Part shown: piece after piece, positions 32,937 through 44,310 of the stretch
Layout of the letters: the number at the start of each line of letters is the position of its first letter
Position numbering within the stretch: the first letter of the stretch is position 1
Assembly (NCBI GenBank): GCA_037783415.1
Contig: JAZGTN010000055.1
Span: forward strand, 1,668,001 to 1,732,000
From: Leptasterias polaris
Taxonomy: Eukaryota; Echinodermata; Asteroidea; Forcipulatida; Asteriidae
DNA: 64,000 bases
Reading direction: 5' to 3'
Program-made: the position numbers and the translations under genes
Notes under the pieces: generated by a model
Seen by the model: only the letters and a program-made list of their open reading frames with translations
Databases searched by the model: none
Told to the model about the DNA's origin: nothing

Positions 32937-33094
32937 TATAGACCCATAGCACAACGCGGAACGCACGTTCGAACATGATGCGCGCCCTTCCATTTTGGGA
33001 GTCAACTCTATGATTCTTGTACAGTTTGACTCCCAAAATTGAAGGGCGCGCATCATGTTCAAACGTGCGTTCCGCGTTGTGCAATGGGTCTATA
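32937..33094. mobile_element. Foldback element, near-complete palindrome
   Basis: TATAGACCCATAGCACAACG pairs with CGTTGTGCAATGGGTCTATA, and the arms continue almost to the centre (TTGGGAGTCAA / TTGACTCCCAA). Confidence 0.85.
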
Positions 33095-33383
33095 CCGCAT
33101 GTTTGTTTTGTGAGCCACTTTAATGCTAATATACATGTACGGGCTTTTGTAACTGAAAACTGTTTGCCTGGAAGAAGGGCACACAACGACATTTTAATTA
33201 TCACATTATTTCCCAGAAGAAAGACTCTTGTGCTGAGACGACCAAAGTTTTCCTTCTACATGCAGTGAAGTATGTTGCCTCCAAATTGCCTGATGTCCAT
33301 GTTTCAAGGCCGGAATCTGAGTGTAGTTGAGCAAGTTACTTACTACACTAGAGATGCAAGGTGGCATATAAAACTAAGGAAAT

Positions 33384-33538
33384 AAAAGAGTGGCGACGAG
33401 TTCTTAAACGGCCGTTTAAAACCGGCAGGGTCGTGGCCGTGCGATGAAGGCCCGAGCCGAAGGCGAGGGTCTTTATCGCACGGCCACGACCCTGCAAATT
33501 TTTAAACGGCCGTTTAAGAACGAGTCCCTACTCTTTTT
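33384..33538. repeat. Palindrome centred on an rRNA-like GC-rich loop
   Basis: Arms contain TTCTTAAACGGCCGTTTAAA and GCAGGGTCGTGGCCGTGCGA with their complements. The centre is CGAGCCGAAGGCGAGGG. Confidence 0.8.
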
Positions 33539-33669
33539 TTCCCATTCACGAATGCCCTTTTGTTAAAAAGCGAAAAAAAAAGTAGGCCTATAGACAATAT
33601 GTGACAATCTGTTTGTTTAGCGAATTTGTAAAATTCTGTTTTGTGTGCGTTGGGTTGTGTGTTCGCACG

Positions 33670-33800
33670 GATTGGCACTTGTGGGGTCCTGACAACAATG
33701 GAACAATGGACCCCACAAGGTCATTTCAATAGGAACAATTGGACCCCACAAGGGAATTCTTCAGAAAAGGGAATAATAGAACAACAATAGCAGTACCCCA
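33670..33800 (-). repeat. Dispersed CTTGTGGGGTCC repeat, copy 2
   Basis: Reverse-complement copy of the repeat at 300-440, sharing the GAAGAATTCCC and CTATTGTTGTTC core. Confidence 0.7.
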
Positions 33801-34163
33801 CAAACCGGATCTGTAAGGGTGGGTGTACGCGCGTGTACAAAAATAATACGCGCGGGTATTAATAGCTAATAAGTAAATTAGCGTAAATGAGCTTGCGCGC
33901 CCAACACGCGAAGCCAGCCGGTCTTAAACAGCTCCAGCTATGTCTTTATCAGCCGTTTAAACACCCCCACGTGACGTGCTCTCCACCAATAGGAATAGCG
34001 AAACTGTCTGGGGTATTTATGAATAATTATTAATACACAGTCTTAAAACTTCATGTTCTTCTTAGGGGCAACACGTTTTCCCCCCTCAGTAAGGGAAACA
34101 GATCTATGCGAGCCGAGAAATGAAAATTTGTACTGAACCCATGTCAAGTGGCACCAAGGCAAT

Positions 34164-34285
34164 AAGCCTTTTTGAGTTATGGCGGACACTATGCTACAAC
34201 ACTATAAGGTTTGGGTAAATTTGTCTGTATACACCCAAACTAAACAGTGTACTCCTATAGTGTCCGCCATATCTCAAAAAGGCTA
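34164..34285. mobile_element. Short foldback element
   Basis: AGCCTTTTTGAGTTATGGCG / CGCCATATCTCAAAAAGGCT ends, with ACACTAT continuing the stem, and an interior of about 60 bp. Confidence 0.75.
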
Positions 34286-34925
34286 ATGATTAGGGCCGAG
34301 GCATAGAAGGCACTGAACTGCTTTCATCGCCTCTAGATGTTGAAGTATCAGCCCTGATCAAACAAACTAGCAAAATCTTTTGAAGATTGACTAGTAATAA
34401 ATGATGAGTTACTTAAAATACTTGACCCTAAACCATTTTCAATCTCAAGATTACTTTTGAGTATTTCACAAAAGTCAAAAGCTAGCAATTTTCAATCTAG
34501 CCCACCTTTAGTATTGGACTATATAGCTCTCTTTTAACATCGGTCACATCATAGCCGCCATTCATAGTCCACCCCACTTGCTACTTATGACTCAAATCCG
34601 AATGACAAGTCTTTAAATTACAAGCAAATCGTACCACCACTTTGCTTACAATACATGTAGTCAATTACCACCACCCTCTTGTAATATTGCTCCTACAAAA
34701 ATTCTGTCTCTTTCACATGTACTTCCAAAACTAGTTGCGATAACTGTAACCCATCCCATCCTCCTGACACTGACAGTCACAGACCGTTGGGAGGAACAGG
34801 ATGGAGGGTGACGATTATCAAGTAGTTACAATAATTATACACAAGCCCTCCATCCTCCAGACAGTCGGAATGTAATCCCCATTCTCCAGACCAGTGGAGG
34901 AAGTGTTACAATTATCACAGCTATT

Positions 34926-35012
34926 CCTAGCCCGCCTTGTTGTTGGGCTGTTACGGCTCTCTTAAAATAAAAGAAAGCCATATAACAGCCCAACCAGGTG
35001 GGCTAAACTATT
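34926..35012. repeat. Imperfect inverted repeat (TAGCCC / GGGCTA)
   Basis: TAGCCCGCCTTGTTGTTGGG and CCCAACCAGGTGGGCTA, with GGCTGTTA/TAACAGCC inside. Nothing further is evident. Confidence 0.55.
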
Positions 35013-35343
35013 CCATATTTATAACATAACGATTCATAGTCACTCAGTCAGTGCCCACTTTTTCACTAAATAAAAATTTTACAAAGATCATCATTTTAAA
35101 TTTTAAAACACATTATGAATTGATTAATGACATTGACAATATTACTACAAACAAAAATTAACTTGCTTTGTTTTTTTGTCGTCAACGTTGTTGATATGAT
35201 ATAAAGTTAGTGTCAATGGTGACAGTCAATCAACAATACTATGACACTGACACTGACACAGTGACAGTGGGCTAAAATTCCGCAGCACGCCACCACTCTA
35301 GCTCCCTCAATATCTGGCCGATTACTCTAAATTTTAGTCTTAC

Positions 35344-35480
35344 CTGTCAAGATGGGTTAACTGAATATATACAGCAAAAAACAGTAAAATTGAACAATTC
35401 TAAAGGCCTTAAAAAGGCGTCAGAAAATCGCAAAAGCTTCGTCGAAAATAAACACCATTTTGTTTTCGTTTTCCTGCTGT
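35344..35480 (-). other. Predicted EB1 5' non-coding first exon
   Basis: The EB1 start exon has an acceptor upstream of its ATG, so a 5' exon is required. On the minus strand a strong donor, GACAG|gtaaga, lies at 35343. The segment before it has no long ORF and ends AACCCATCTTGACAG. The 5' boundary is a guess based on the CCAAT-containing sequence upstream. A weaker alternative donor (TTCAG|gtacga) lies at about 37314. Confidence 0.4.
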
Positions 35481-35560
35481 GTGTGTGTCCGGGTAAATGT
35501 GCAATACTCCAATGAGTCGGTCATCGTTCATGCGCATTGGAAAATTCAATAGGACTTGTT
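35481..35560 (-). promoter_or_regulatory. Candidate EB1 promoter with two CCAAT-like elements
   Basis: Reading the minus strand, CCAATGCGCATG and CATTGG (CCAAT in either orientation) lie roughly 30 bp apart, just upstream of the predicted first exon. The GCGCATG overlapping the first is half of an NRF-1-type palindrome. No TATA box is evident. Assignment rests only on motif position relative to the predicted donor. Confidence 0.3.
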
Positions 35561-35608
35561 GATTTATGGAATGGGTAAGCCAGCTACAGTGGCCTCTGAT
35601 GTGATGAA

Positions 35609-36055
35609 CATACCCCCATTGAAGGATGATTCAAAAAGGGAAAAATAGCCCAAATTTCACATAATCATAACTATTGCCGCTACAAACATACCCCCATTGA
35701 AGGATGATTCAAAAAAGGGAAATAATAGCCCAAATTCCACATAATCATAACTATTGCCGCTACAAACATACCCCCATTGAAGGATGATTCAAAAAGGGGA
35801 AAATAGCCCAAATTCCACATAATCATAACTATTGCCGCTACAAACATACCCCATTGAAGGATGATTCAAAAAGGGAAAAATAGCCCAAATTCCACATAAT
35901 CATAACTATTGCCGCTACAAACATACCCCCATTGAAGGATGATTCAAAAAAGGGAAATAATAGCCCAAATTCCACATATAAATCATAACTATTGCCGCTA
36001 CAAACATACCCCCATTGAATGATGATTCAAAAAAGGGAAATAATAGCCCGATATT
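35609..36055 (+). repeat. Minisatellite, six copies of a ~80-bp unit
   Basis: Units begin at 35609, 35687, 35767, 35845, 35922 and 36005, so lengths run from 77 to 83 bp. Each starts CATACCCCCATTGAAGGATG and contains CATAATCATAACTATTGCCG. It lies directly beyond the predicted EB1 first exon and promoter. Confidence 0.92.
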
Positions 36056-36451
36056 GCCCTTATGAACATGAACTTACCCATGACTTGTACTAATGAAATA
36101 ATCCAAAAGAACCTTTCACGTGACTAATAATGTAAAGCAGGTTTTAGGTTCATAAACTCCTGAATATTCAGTTTATGCAAACTATTCGACAATAACTGCC
36201 GATTTTAATATTCAAAGAAAATTAAATATTCATTATGACCTTTTACTAAACAGGTAATGGGAGAAATTTGTAGAACTATCAAACCAATTTTGGTATCAAT
36301 CCCTCATAGCCTAAATCCCTCATAGCGGTAAATAGGCTATGCTCTTGTGCATATAATTTGTTCTCTCTTGATACAGGTTCAATTCCCGGTAAGTACATTG
36401 CATTATTTAATTGCTTGCAAATGTTCAATTCCTTCCACAGAGAGTGAGTGA

Positions 36452-36580
36452 ATGATGGGGAGAGGTAGTGGGGGAGGAGGAAAGAAGGGGGAGGAGGAAA
36501 GAAGGGGGAGGAGGAAAGAAGGGGGGGAGGAGGAAAGAAGGGGGGGAGGAGGAAAGAAGGGGGGGAGAGGGGGAAAGAAG
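36452..36580 (+). repeat. Purine-only GGA-rich tract (~18-bp unit)
   Basis: Repeats of GGGGGAGGAGGAAAGAAG. The strand is almost pure purine and could form triplex DNA; the 65-111 codon ORFs across it are artefacts of composition. Confidence 0.85.
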
Positions 36581-37313
36581 CGTGTGTTTTTTTTTTTCAA
36601 ATTTTAGGATTTTACAAAAAATAATTTTTGGTAAAAATCGGTCCCCTATGAAAACTATTTATTTTACATTTTGGGGTACTAACCCTATCGATAGAATACA
36701 TCCTGAGGTGTATAGGCCTATTGGTAAAAGAAAAAAAAAGAAAAAACGTCCAGAAGGTGGTGGCGTGCTCCGGAAAATTTTCCTGACAGTGACACCTACC
36801 TAGTGACACTGCAGTGTGATATTTTGTTAAATCATAGAGATAAGTGGGGGGGAAAACTAATTACTTAGTGATGGTCGAATTTGGAATCTTTTCCACGGCC
36901 ATCCCAGCACAAAAAGTTTGTTTTTGTCCTTACTGAAAATATTTCACATTAACTTTCTGCATTTATGTGGCAAAATGGCACACAGCTTTTAGTTTTACAA
37001 GTGACGAGTTTTTCCTGGTGTCAAAAATGACCAAACCACAAACACACACAAAACTGCATTCATAAACTGATAAAAAGTGACAGTCTGACTCAAGAATGAA
37101 TATGACGAGTCAATTGCGAAAGAAAACATGTCTGTTTTCACTTCACAAATTTCTCAATATCTAAAAATACGTTTCACGGTTAAATATACACTTAAGTGTT
37201 GTTCCGGATTCCAATAACTGAATGTAACCTACAATATAATATAGTATTAATTTAAAACGTAATACAATAAACAAAAACGAACAAATAAACACGTTTAAAA
37301 ACTGAAATCGTAC

Positions 37314-37430
37314 CTGAAACTGGTGGATCATTCAAATAGGTTTAGTGCGCTAACTAAACGGGGGTTGAAAGTGCAAATTGCATGTCAAATTTGAGCATGC
37401 GCATTGTTCACTGCTGATGGAGTGCCAATG
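37314..37430 (-). promoter_or_regulatory. Alternative minus-strand promoter / first-exon candidate
   Basis: On the minus strand, CCATTGG and AATGCGCATGC (NRF-1-like) precede a possible short exon ending CCAGTTTCAG|gtacga at about 37314. The CCAAT plus GCGCATG combination recurs near 35540. It could be a second EB1 promoter or simply chance. Confidence 0.2.
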
Positions 37431-38103
37431 GAACGAGAAATACGATTGGTTTGATAGATTTCCTGTTCACCAATAGAATTACACGTAAGAACGGACTAGG
37501 CCACGGCAATGACATCATCATCCCGTACTTGCCGTTCACCATCCTTCTTTTTTTACAGGAACTTGACTCGATGAAGAAAATGAGCATAATTTATTTTTGT
37601 AGGACAATCACCTGAATTGGTCAATAAACACTTTCAATTCACTGATATTAATATTTATTATTCATTTCAAACAAAATCTCCATAAAAGGAGAGGATATCA
37701 TAAATTATAGGTAAACTGGTAGGCAAAATACAAATCAATCAATAACCATCGACTAACTAACTAAACACAGGGCCCATGGGACGGCAGCAGGAGTAAAGAT
37801 TGTCAACAAAATTACCGAAGCAGCCGACCAAGAGTGTCAAGGTTAAAGCTATCTAGTCATTAAAATAAATTTATTATTAAATCGCATCGGATCAATAATT
37901 GAAACAATACAATCTGTCACCGTCCTTCACACACACACACACACACCAAAGCTAAGGACGCCACCATCCGACGTGTTTTTGCCAGAATTTTTCACAATGT
38001 TTCAGTGACAGAAGTAGGCTATCAGTAAGCGTTCAAGATAATTAGATTTTTCGCCTTTAAAGTGTGAATTTATTCCCATGTTGTATAAAAACTTGTAAGT
38101 AAA

Positions 38104-38149
38104 GATGCCTGACTTGATACTATGACTGGGTACAGTATCAAGTCAGGCA
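38104..38149 (+). repeat. Perfect 16-bp hairpin
   Basis: TGCCTGACTTGATACT / AGTATCAAGTCAGGCA with a loop of about 12 nt. Confidence 0.7.
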
Positions 38150-38387
38150 CATCCACTTGAAATCAATGTCGTTAAAATAAAATAAAACAGAGTTGTGTAA
38201 ACAACTTCGAGTGTTCGTTTTAAGAGATTATTATTCAATCTTAATAAAGAAGACGTTTATTTTTTAAATAACAACACATTATGTAATAAGTAAATGGTAA
38301 CTAAATAAATAAATATTTGTGATCGCTAAAAACCAAAAATTTGAAGACATTGTTATGTTTCAACAGCCAGGTCGTAGCACGAATAAT

Positions 38388-39115
38388 TACGGAAGCCGGA
38401 TAGTGCCAGGAAATAAGAAGTGAAATATTTTTTTGTACCATTTATCTGGCGGCCGCCACTTAATTAAGTGGCGGCCGCCACTTATTATCCGGCGGCCGCC
38501 ACTTAATTATCCGGCGGCCGCTACTTAATTATCTGTACCACACGTTTTTTATTTTGCGGATTTTAAGAGGACATGTCATAAGATCCAGAGGGATAAGAGG
38601 ACATGTCAAGATGGCAGATAAATGAAATAAAGTTTTGATGAGATGTTTGGTGTAAGTGGATTGACTAAGTAGGTTGCACTAGAAGGGTAACTCGAAGGGG
38701 GGGATCCACTGAGAGACATCAAGGTCATGTCCTCTTACCCCCCCCCCCCCCCCCCCCCCAAATGATCCTATGACATGTCCGCTTACCCTTAACCACCCCC
38801 TACCCCTCCCGGATCCTATGACATGTCCTCTTAACCCCCCTGAATCCTATGTCCTCTTACCCCCCCCCCCCCCGAATCCTGACCAGTCCTCTTAAAATCC
38901 GCAAAATAAAGAACGTGTGGTACAGATAATTAAGTGGCGGCCGCCGGATAAATAAGTGGCGGCCGCCGGATAATTAAGTGGCGGCCGCCGGATAATAAGT
39001 GGCGGCCGCCACTTAATTAAGTGGCGGCCGCCAGATAAATGGTACAAAAAAATATTCTCGCGCTCATGAAAAAAATTCTTCACTTCTTATTTCCTGGCAC
39101 TATCCGGCTTCCGTA
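38388..39115. mobile_element. Foldback transposon with clustered NotI sites
   Basis: Outer TIR TACGGAAGCCGGATAGTGCC, followed by AGGAAATAAGAAGTGAA, is mirrored at the right end. AATAAT lies outside both ends, a 6-bp target duplication. The arms (about 180 bp) carry four and five copies of GCGGCCGC alternating with ACTTAATTA-type spacers. The centre has C runs and repeated GGACATGTCAT/ATGACATGTCC. Confidence 0.88.
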
Positions 39116-39625
39116 AATAATAATATTACTATACTTTTCGCATTAGAATAAAATAAACTTGGGTTGAAAACCGACGCAGTAATAACGTCATTCTGAAAAC
39201 CATAATTATTCTGGCTTATGGCACTTATTAGTATAGGTTTCTGACCATAAAAAAATATACAAAATATTACACTGAAGGTTGAATTTATAAAGGGCCGAAC
39301 AGCGTGAAAATAGGATGGTAATTAGGTAGAACTGGTTTACGAATGGGAATGAGGGTTGGAAAGTGACATCAAAGGGAACCTTTCCTTTGAACTCTGTTGT
39401 TGCTTAGGTCGTTTGGAAAGTACCGGCATCCTAGACCGAGCCTTGACTTTCTGGATCGCTCGATGCCGGCTGCACTGGTAGACTTGGTTCCAAGTCTGTG
39501 CTCGTGGTTTTTAGTCTACCTGATAGCCAATACATTATTGCCTGAAATAGCGCCCTCTTGTGGATTAACCTCCGTCTTTAACCTACGATCACATTGCGAG
39601 TTAGAGCGCGTGATAGCCATCTGCG

Positions 39626-39627
<2 letters not shown>

Positions 39628-39679
<52 letters not shown>

Positions 39680-39690
39680 GGGGGGGGGGG
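39628..39690 (+). repeat. Poly(G) tract, 62 G with one A
   Basis: 51 G, one A at 39679, then 11 G. The glycine or proline runs of overlapping ORFs are artefacts. Length is probably unreliable in sequencing. Confidence 0.95.
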
Positions 39691-40456
39691 AATTTTGCGT
39701 GGCTAATGCAGAGAAATAACCGCGATCTCAGACTTGAAATCAAGTCTAGCTGCACGGGAGCTATATGACGCCTGGACTGATAAATACTTGACTCAAAAAT
39801 TGTTTTCTTCAGATTTTAAAATTTATGACGAGGGGACGCTTACAAATAAAACGGCAAAATAAAATTATGATGTATTTGATGTAACTGTTTGGTAGAATCT
39901 TTATCAGTACAATGTTAAAGAATCAAAATATTATTTGATGGACTGAGCCCTCCTTGACCGGGTTCCTCCATGGGCAAAACCGCAACATCCGAAACCGAAA
40001 GCTATGCTATCCAGCAGTCAATTAGCCTGGGAATTATTATTTTGCAGCAAGTATTGAGCAATGAAGCGTGGAAGGCGTCCACCAATCACAGGTCGTTTTG
40101 TATTTCAAGGTCGGGGGCAGCACTTGCAAAATCCACCATTTACCTAGCGCGCGTAGTATCTTTGATAATACGTACAACGTGTAGCTGCAGCAGAACCAGT
40201 GCTGCAGATTCGCGATTGTTACATTTGTACCTGTGGTAAATCCATGGTTACGAACTGAAATCTACCAGATTAAGATTGCAAGTTATGTTGGGATTCTTCT
40301 AACCTTTGCTTATCCTTGATGCAAGGTGTGGTGAACGAAAAGACAGTGCTCAACATTACGTTTATCAATATCAGTGAGTCACTTCCCTCGACCTCTGCTG
40401 TCTGTGTGTTTGCCATTGAAAAGCAACATGTCTGATGGCCAATACCATTCATAAAC

Positions 40457-40468
40457 AGGGTAAGTACC
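40457..40468 (+). other. Strong isolated splice donor
   Basis: The sequence CAGG|GTAAGTACC matches the donor consensus at nearly every position and lies 300 bp upstream of the ATG exon at 40768. It may end a 5' non-coding exon of the same plus-strand unit. No start for that exon can be assigned. Confidence 0.3.
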
Positions 40469-40628
40469 AAATAATGTGACGACAATTTTTGTTTTGTGAG
40501 ATTGTATTAATGCAATTATATCTAAAATTATCACAAATATTTCCACTTGCTGTTACAAATAGTGAAATGGTGTCAGAAATTTGTGGAAAATATTTCATCA
40601 TGTCAGAAATTAGTGATTTTTCTGAATC

Positions 40629-40864
40629 AGCGTTATCAAAAGATCCCCGTGAAAAGGTGGAATGTTCTGGGCCGGCTCATGGCTCTTCCGGGTGAGCCAG
40701 AGTGGTGCTGCTGAGTGCTGGTGTCAAAGAAAGGCGATAACTTTGATATTTTTTGCAACGCAATATTATGGATTTAAACACCAAACGGGCGTCTTGTGCC
40801 TCCGCCAGTGATGCATTGATTCGTCAACGTCTCCCGTCAGAGTTAGTGCCTCTTAGGAAGTCTT
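40629..40864 (+). CDS. Candidate first exon of an unrecognised plus-strand gene
   Basis: An ATG at 40768 has A at -3 and G at +4 and an in-frame TGA 24 nt upstream, so it would be a true start. It opens 32 codons (MDLNTKRASCASASDALIRQ...), then a near-perfect donor, TCTT|gtaagtac, leaving phase 1. The 5' limit is set at a possible acceptor (ctgaatcag) and is uncertain. Splicing to the next good acceptor (44753) would create an immediate TAA, making this a 32-codon upstream ORF. Otherwise its partner exon is not seen in the window. No homologue is recognised. Confidence 0.4.
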
Positions 40865-41820
40865 GTAAGTACAATGGAAATGATTAAAACGCGGCGTTTT
40901 CAGTGCATAAAAAATCTAAGTATTTATCTTAATTTACCTGTATACCCGTCCTCCCAATTTTAGCCACTTGGGGGCGCAAAGTTCGAGCCCAGGAAATGCT
41001 TAAAGCAGTTGAGTCATGTTAATATTTACATACAATTTTCTTGGATATTCTGTATTTCCAGGAAATGTTGATTGAGTTATTAATTAGCCTTGGACCCCAA
41101 ATGGTTTATTTGCTGTTAATTTTGTTATTAATTTTGTGTGTTATTTTTTGGTCGTGTTGAAGCTAACAACTGTATAAAAATTATAAAGAAAATTTAATAA
41201 AGCAAGTTCATCAACATTCAGTTGTATTTATTAAATCTGTTCCAAAAACAAGAACTTGGAAAAAAGAAAAAGAAAATTATTATAACAGTTTAAATGGTTA
41301 ATTATGTACTGCATGATGTTAAACGAAATAACAACCCCCACCTTTAGGTCTTTAGGATGACTGTTTATAAATAATAAAGCTTTAGTGTGGTATGGTGAAC
41401 TTGCAATTAAAATTATTTAGTTATTAATGGCAATTAATTGAATTGGTATGCCTAGTGATCCTTCCTTCATGGTGATACAATGTAGCGATACACTGACATC
41501 ACATTGTTGCCAATGAACCCATACCAGTCATACCTTCAGACGCCTTTCTTTAGCATAGAGGTCTACCTCCATAAGACAGCTGATGGAGAAACCAATGTTC
41601 TTTTTCATGGCATCGATCTAACTGTACATTCATGTTCCCTACTGTGTCAAAAACAATAGACATTAAACACATGACGTCATTTTAACAGGGCGCCATTACT
41701 GTGTGTACTGTGTGTACTGTGCGTACTTTGCGTGTCCATGGTTTCATCGTCATTTTACCTTTAAGATGGTCAATGCATGCCATTTATTATACACTTTTTC
41801 CTGAATATGTGTCAAATGTA

Positions 41821-41968
41821 TTGACTGTGCAAGTCTTGCGCATATTTGAACAATGGGACCCATTAAAGTGCGCAAGTATGTTTCCTTCATGTGTTAAAGC
41901 AACATACGCTGGACCAAAGTTGTCCCCAGAATGCTCAAAAACATGCAAGACTTGCACAGTCTATTGGT
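41821..41968. mobile_element. Short member of the GACTGTGCAAGTCT family
   Basis: TTGACTGTGCAAGTCTTGCG at the left and GCAAGACTTGCACAGTCTAT at the right. Confidence 0.65.
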
Positions 41969-42000
41969 AGTTTGCTGTACATGTTCAACACATTCAAAAC

Positions 42001-42426
42001 CAGGGCTCGAATTTTACACTGGACCACAGGCCCGAGGCCAGTAATTTTAGTGTTGGGCCAGTAAACTTATGACCTAACAAGTCCGATGGTCTTGTGTTTT
42101 TCAATTGAATAACAGAAACAAATCAAGTGTTGACTTTGGGTCTGATAAATTATCTTTCAATTCCATGAGTAATCAAGTATACTTCATACCATTAAGACAA
42201 GAGGTAAATCTTCTCTTACTTGTCTCAGTTTGGGTTCATATAAAAGCAGTCAAATGTACATGTATGTTAAACTTTGTCAGCAATTTTTTATTTTCACATT
42301 TTGAATCTGGTCTTGTAAAAAAAATTCTCGTCCAGTAAAGATTTTGAGCTATGTAGCTCAAAATCTTTACTGGACGAGATACAAGCCCTGTAGTCTTGTG
42401 GATTTTCTCCCCAAATTCGAGCCCTG
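42001..42426. mobile_element. TIR element (CAGGGCTCGAATTT), copy 1
   Basis: Perfect 14-bp inverted ends. Contains a palindrome CAGTAAAGATTTTGAGCTA / TAGCTCAAAATCTTTACTG at 42333-42383 and the motif CACTGGACCACAGGCCCGAG. Confidence 0.8.
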
Positions 42427-42814
42427 AAAATGCACATATAATTTATTTAAGTGCATGTCCAATCCATAGTTATTGAATTATGTTAGAAAAAAATATATAT
42501 ATATAAAATAATCAAAAATGAAAATTTGTTATTTTTGCTTGAACTGCACTCTTTTATTTCTAGTTACTCTTAGTTTTAAATTGCACAAACTAGATTGTAT
42601 AGCTCTCTAATTCCACTCTTTACCCGCACTTGTGTGGCAGCTTTGCAAATACTGCAATGTGTGTCATGTGCCTGTTACTAGTGTTATCACTGGCGTGGTG
42701 TGTATGCTATTCACTGATTTAAACCCCAAGAGCTGACTTCATTTCTAATGTGTAAGAGTGCATTTTTAACTTCTCTTTTTTTAAAGACAAGTCTCGGTAG
42801 CCTTGAGGTTTACT

Positions 42815-43525
42815 TATAGGCTGTGCAAGTCTCGCGCGTATCCGAACGAGAAAACACGTCAAACGAAGAACATTTTTATTTCTGAAATCAAATCTTTGTT
42901 TTAAATTATATCTCATGACAAAATCTGAACAACAAAAATAAATCATTACAATTTCATGAAATTAGTTTTAGCTTTTAAAAAAAATACGCCAAAGTGTGTT
43001 AATTATTATTAAAAACAAATTAAAACTCTGGGACAAGGATGCTTTTTTGATGTTAACTTTTTAGAAACCCCTTACGCAGATTCGTGAAGGTCAAACGGGT
43101 TTTAAATTGACCCGTATCGCAGTTTAAAGAGGAATGCCGACGCCTCAACACCATAGACTGCAATGAAAAGGGTTTGCTTTGCAATTACAGCATCTGGCGA
43201 TTATAATCGCGCATCCAAAACAAGCTTTTACATAAGTTTTATGATCGGATGTGAGCACAAAATTCTTAATTTTTTGCAATAACCGGAAGCTGAGGTCAAG
43301 TTTAATTCTCGGGTTTTCTTCGTTATATTGTTGAATTGGTTTTACTTTCATATTTTGTTATCACTTAGTATTGCGTTCCCAACAACATGTATAATTTTCT
43401 AGGTCACAAACTACGTTAAACTAAAATAATTGACGAAACAAAATCTCGCCCACGTAAAACTCCATATGGTTGGGACCACTATGGTCCCGGAAGTTCGAAT
43501 GCGCGCGAGACTTGCACAGTCTATA
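42815..43525. mobile_element. 711-bp TIR element (GACTGTGCAAGTCT family)
   Basis: Left end TATAGGCTGTGCAAGTCTCG then CGCG, right end CGCGAGACTTGCACAGTCTA then TA. Non-coding interior. Confidence 0.75.
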
Positions 43526-44217
43526 ATGTGACCCACTGGTGACATGAAATTATTAGAATAACTTTCAAATGTTTCCATCCCCTGTAGCCTTTATAAATAC
43601 AGTAAAGTTGTACTCATTTATTTCCATTTTGAAAATTGGGGAATAAATTCTGGAAATCTAAATTTAATATCATCATGTACATGTAGTACTGAGTGAAGCA
43701 TCACCAAAATTCACACCAGATGAATTTCCAAGAAATTTCCTGAGAAATGTTTGTTAACTTTTTTCTACGTGAATTTTTAACCCTGGTAAACCCCAGGGAA
43801 AGGGACATAAAAATGTGTCTTGATTTCAGCGTGGCAGTACAGTTTAAAGCAAGATGCACGTCACATTGGCTCTAGCATGCTGTTTGTTCATTTTCCCTAG
43901 GCATGCCAGTATTCTTGCATCTAGTGTGAATTGAACATGGGGTGGTGGTGGGGTTGACATTCCCCAAGAATTTCCTGAATTTATATTTCCTGGAAATTGG
44001 ACTTGCAATGCACCATGGTCCATAATATTGAAACTCGGATAATTAATGGGTCTAAAATTTCATTCCATAAAGGTAGGTTCATCGTTTGGTTGTTTTTTTT
44101 CATCGTAGTGCTTATTTAAAGGCAAACTATAAAGAATACAACAAAATTAACTTGCTGAAAAAACAGCAAAAAAACTGTCGCGGTATTTTCACTCTAACGT
44201 TGAACTCATCAACTCAT

Positions 44218-44284
44218 TGTTGTGGCCAGAGATGCAGTTGGTACTCGCTGACAGCGAGTACCAACAGCATCTCTGGCCACAACA
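44218..44284. repeat. 32-bp inverted repeat with 3-nt loop, one mismatch
   Basis: TGTTGTGGCCAGAGATGC, A, GTTGGTACTCGCT; loop GAC; then the exact complement except for the single A. It could extrude as a cruciform. Confidence 0.95.
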
Positions 44285-44310
44285 TTCGCAAACAGACGTC
44301 AACCCTCAGA

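Larger units (their letters stand above)
24801..35343 (-). other. Inferred EB1 intron 1 (10.5 kb)
   Basis: Between the acceptor at 24801 and the predicted donor at 35343. Holds SINEs, MITEs and palindromes listed separately. The gaps (26061-26846, 29127-29859, 30223-31387, 32071-32936, 33801-34925) show no exon. Confidence 0.4.
36581..40456. other. Intergenic region between divergent units
   Basis: Apart from the foldback element, poly(G) and a candidate promoter, no gene is evident. 39390-40210 is comparatively CG-rich and includes CCACCAATCACAGG, a CCAAT box that could serve the plus-strand unit. Confidence 0.4.

Noticed and set aside
32842..33204. 120-codon minus-strand ORF
   Set aside because: It runs through a foldback element whose palindrome gives mirrored ORFs on both strands.
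36468..36803. 111-codon Gly/Arg/Lys-rich plus-strand ORF
   Set aside because: It translates the purine-only GGA repeat and then AT-rich DNA; composition only.
39397..39768. 123-codon ORF with a polyglycine run
   Set aside because: Created by the poly(G) tract; flanking residues show nothing recognisable.
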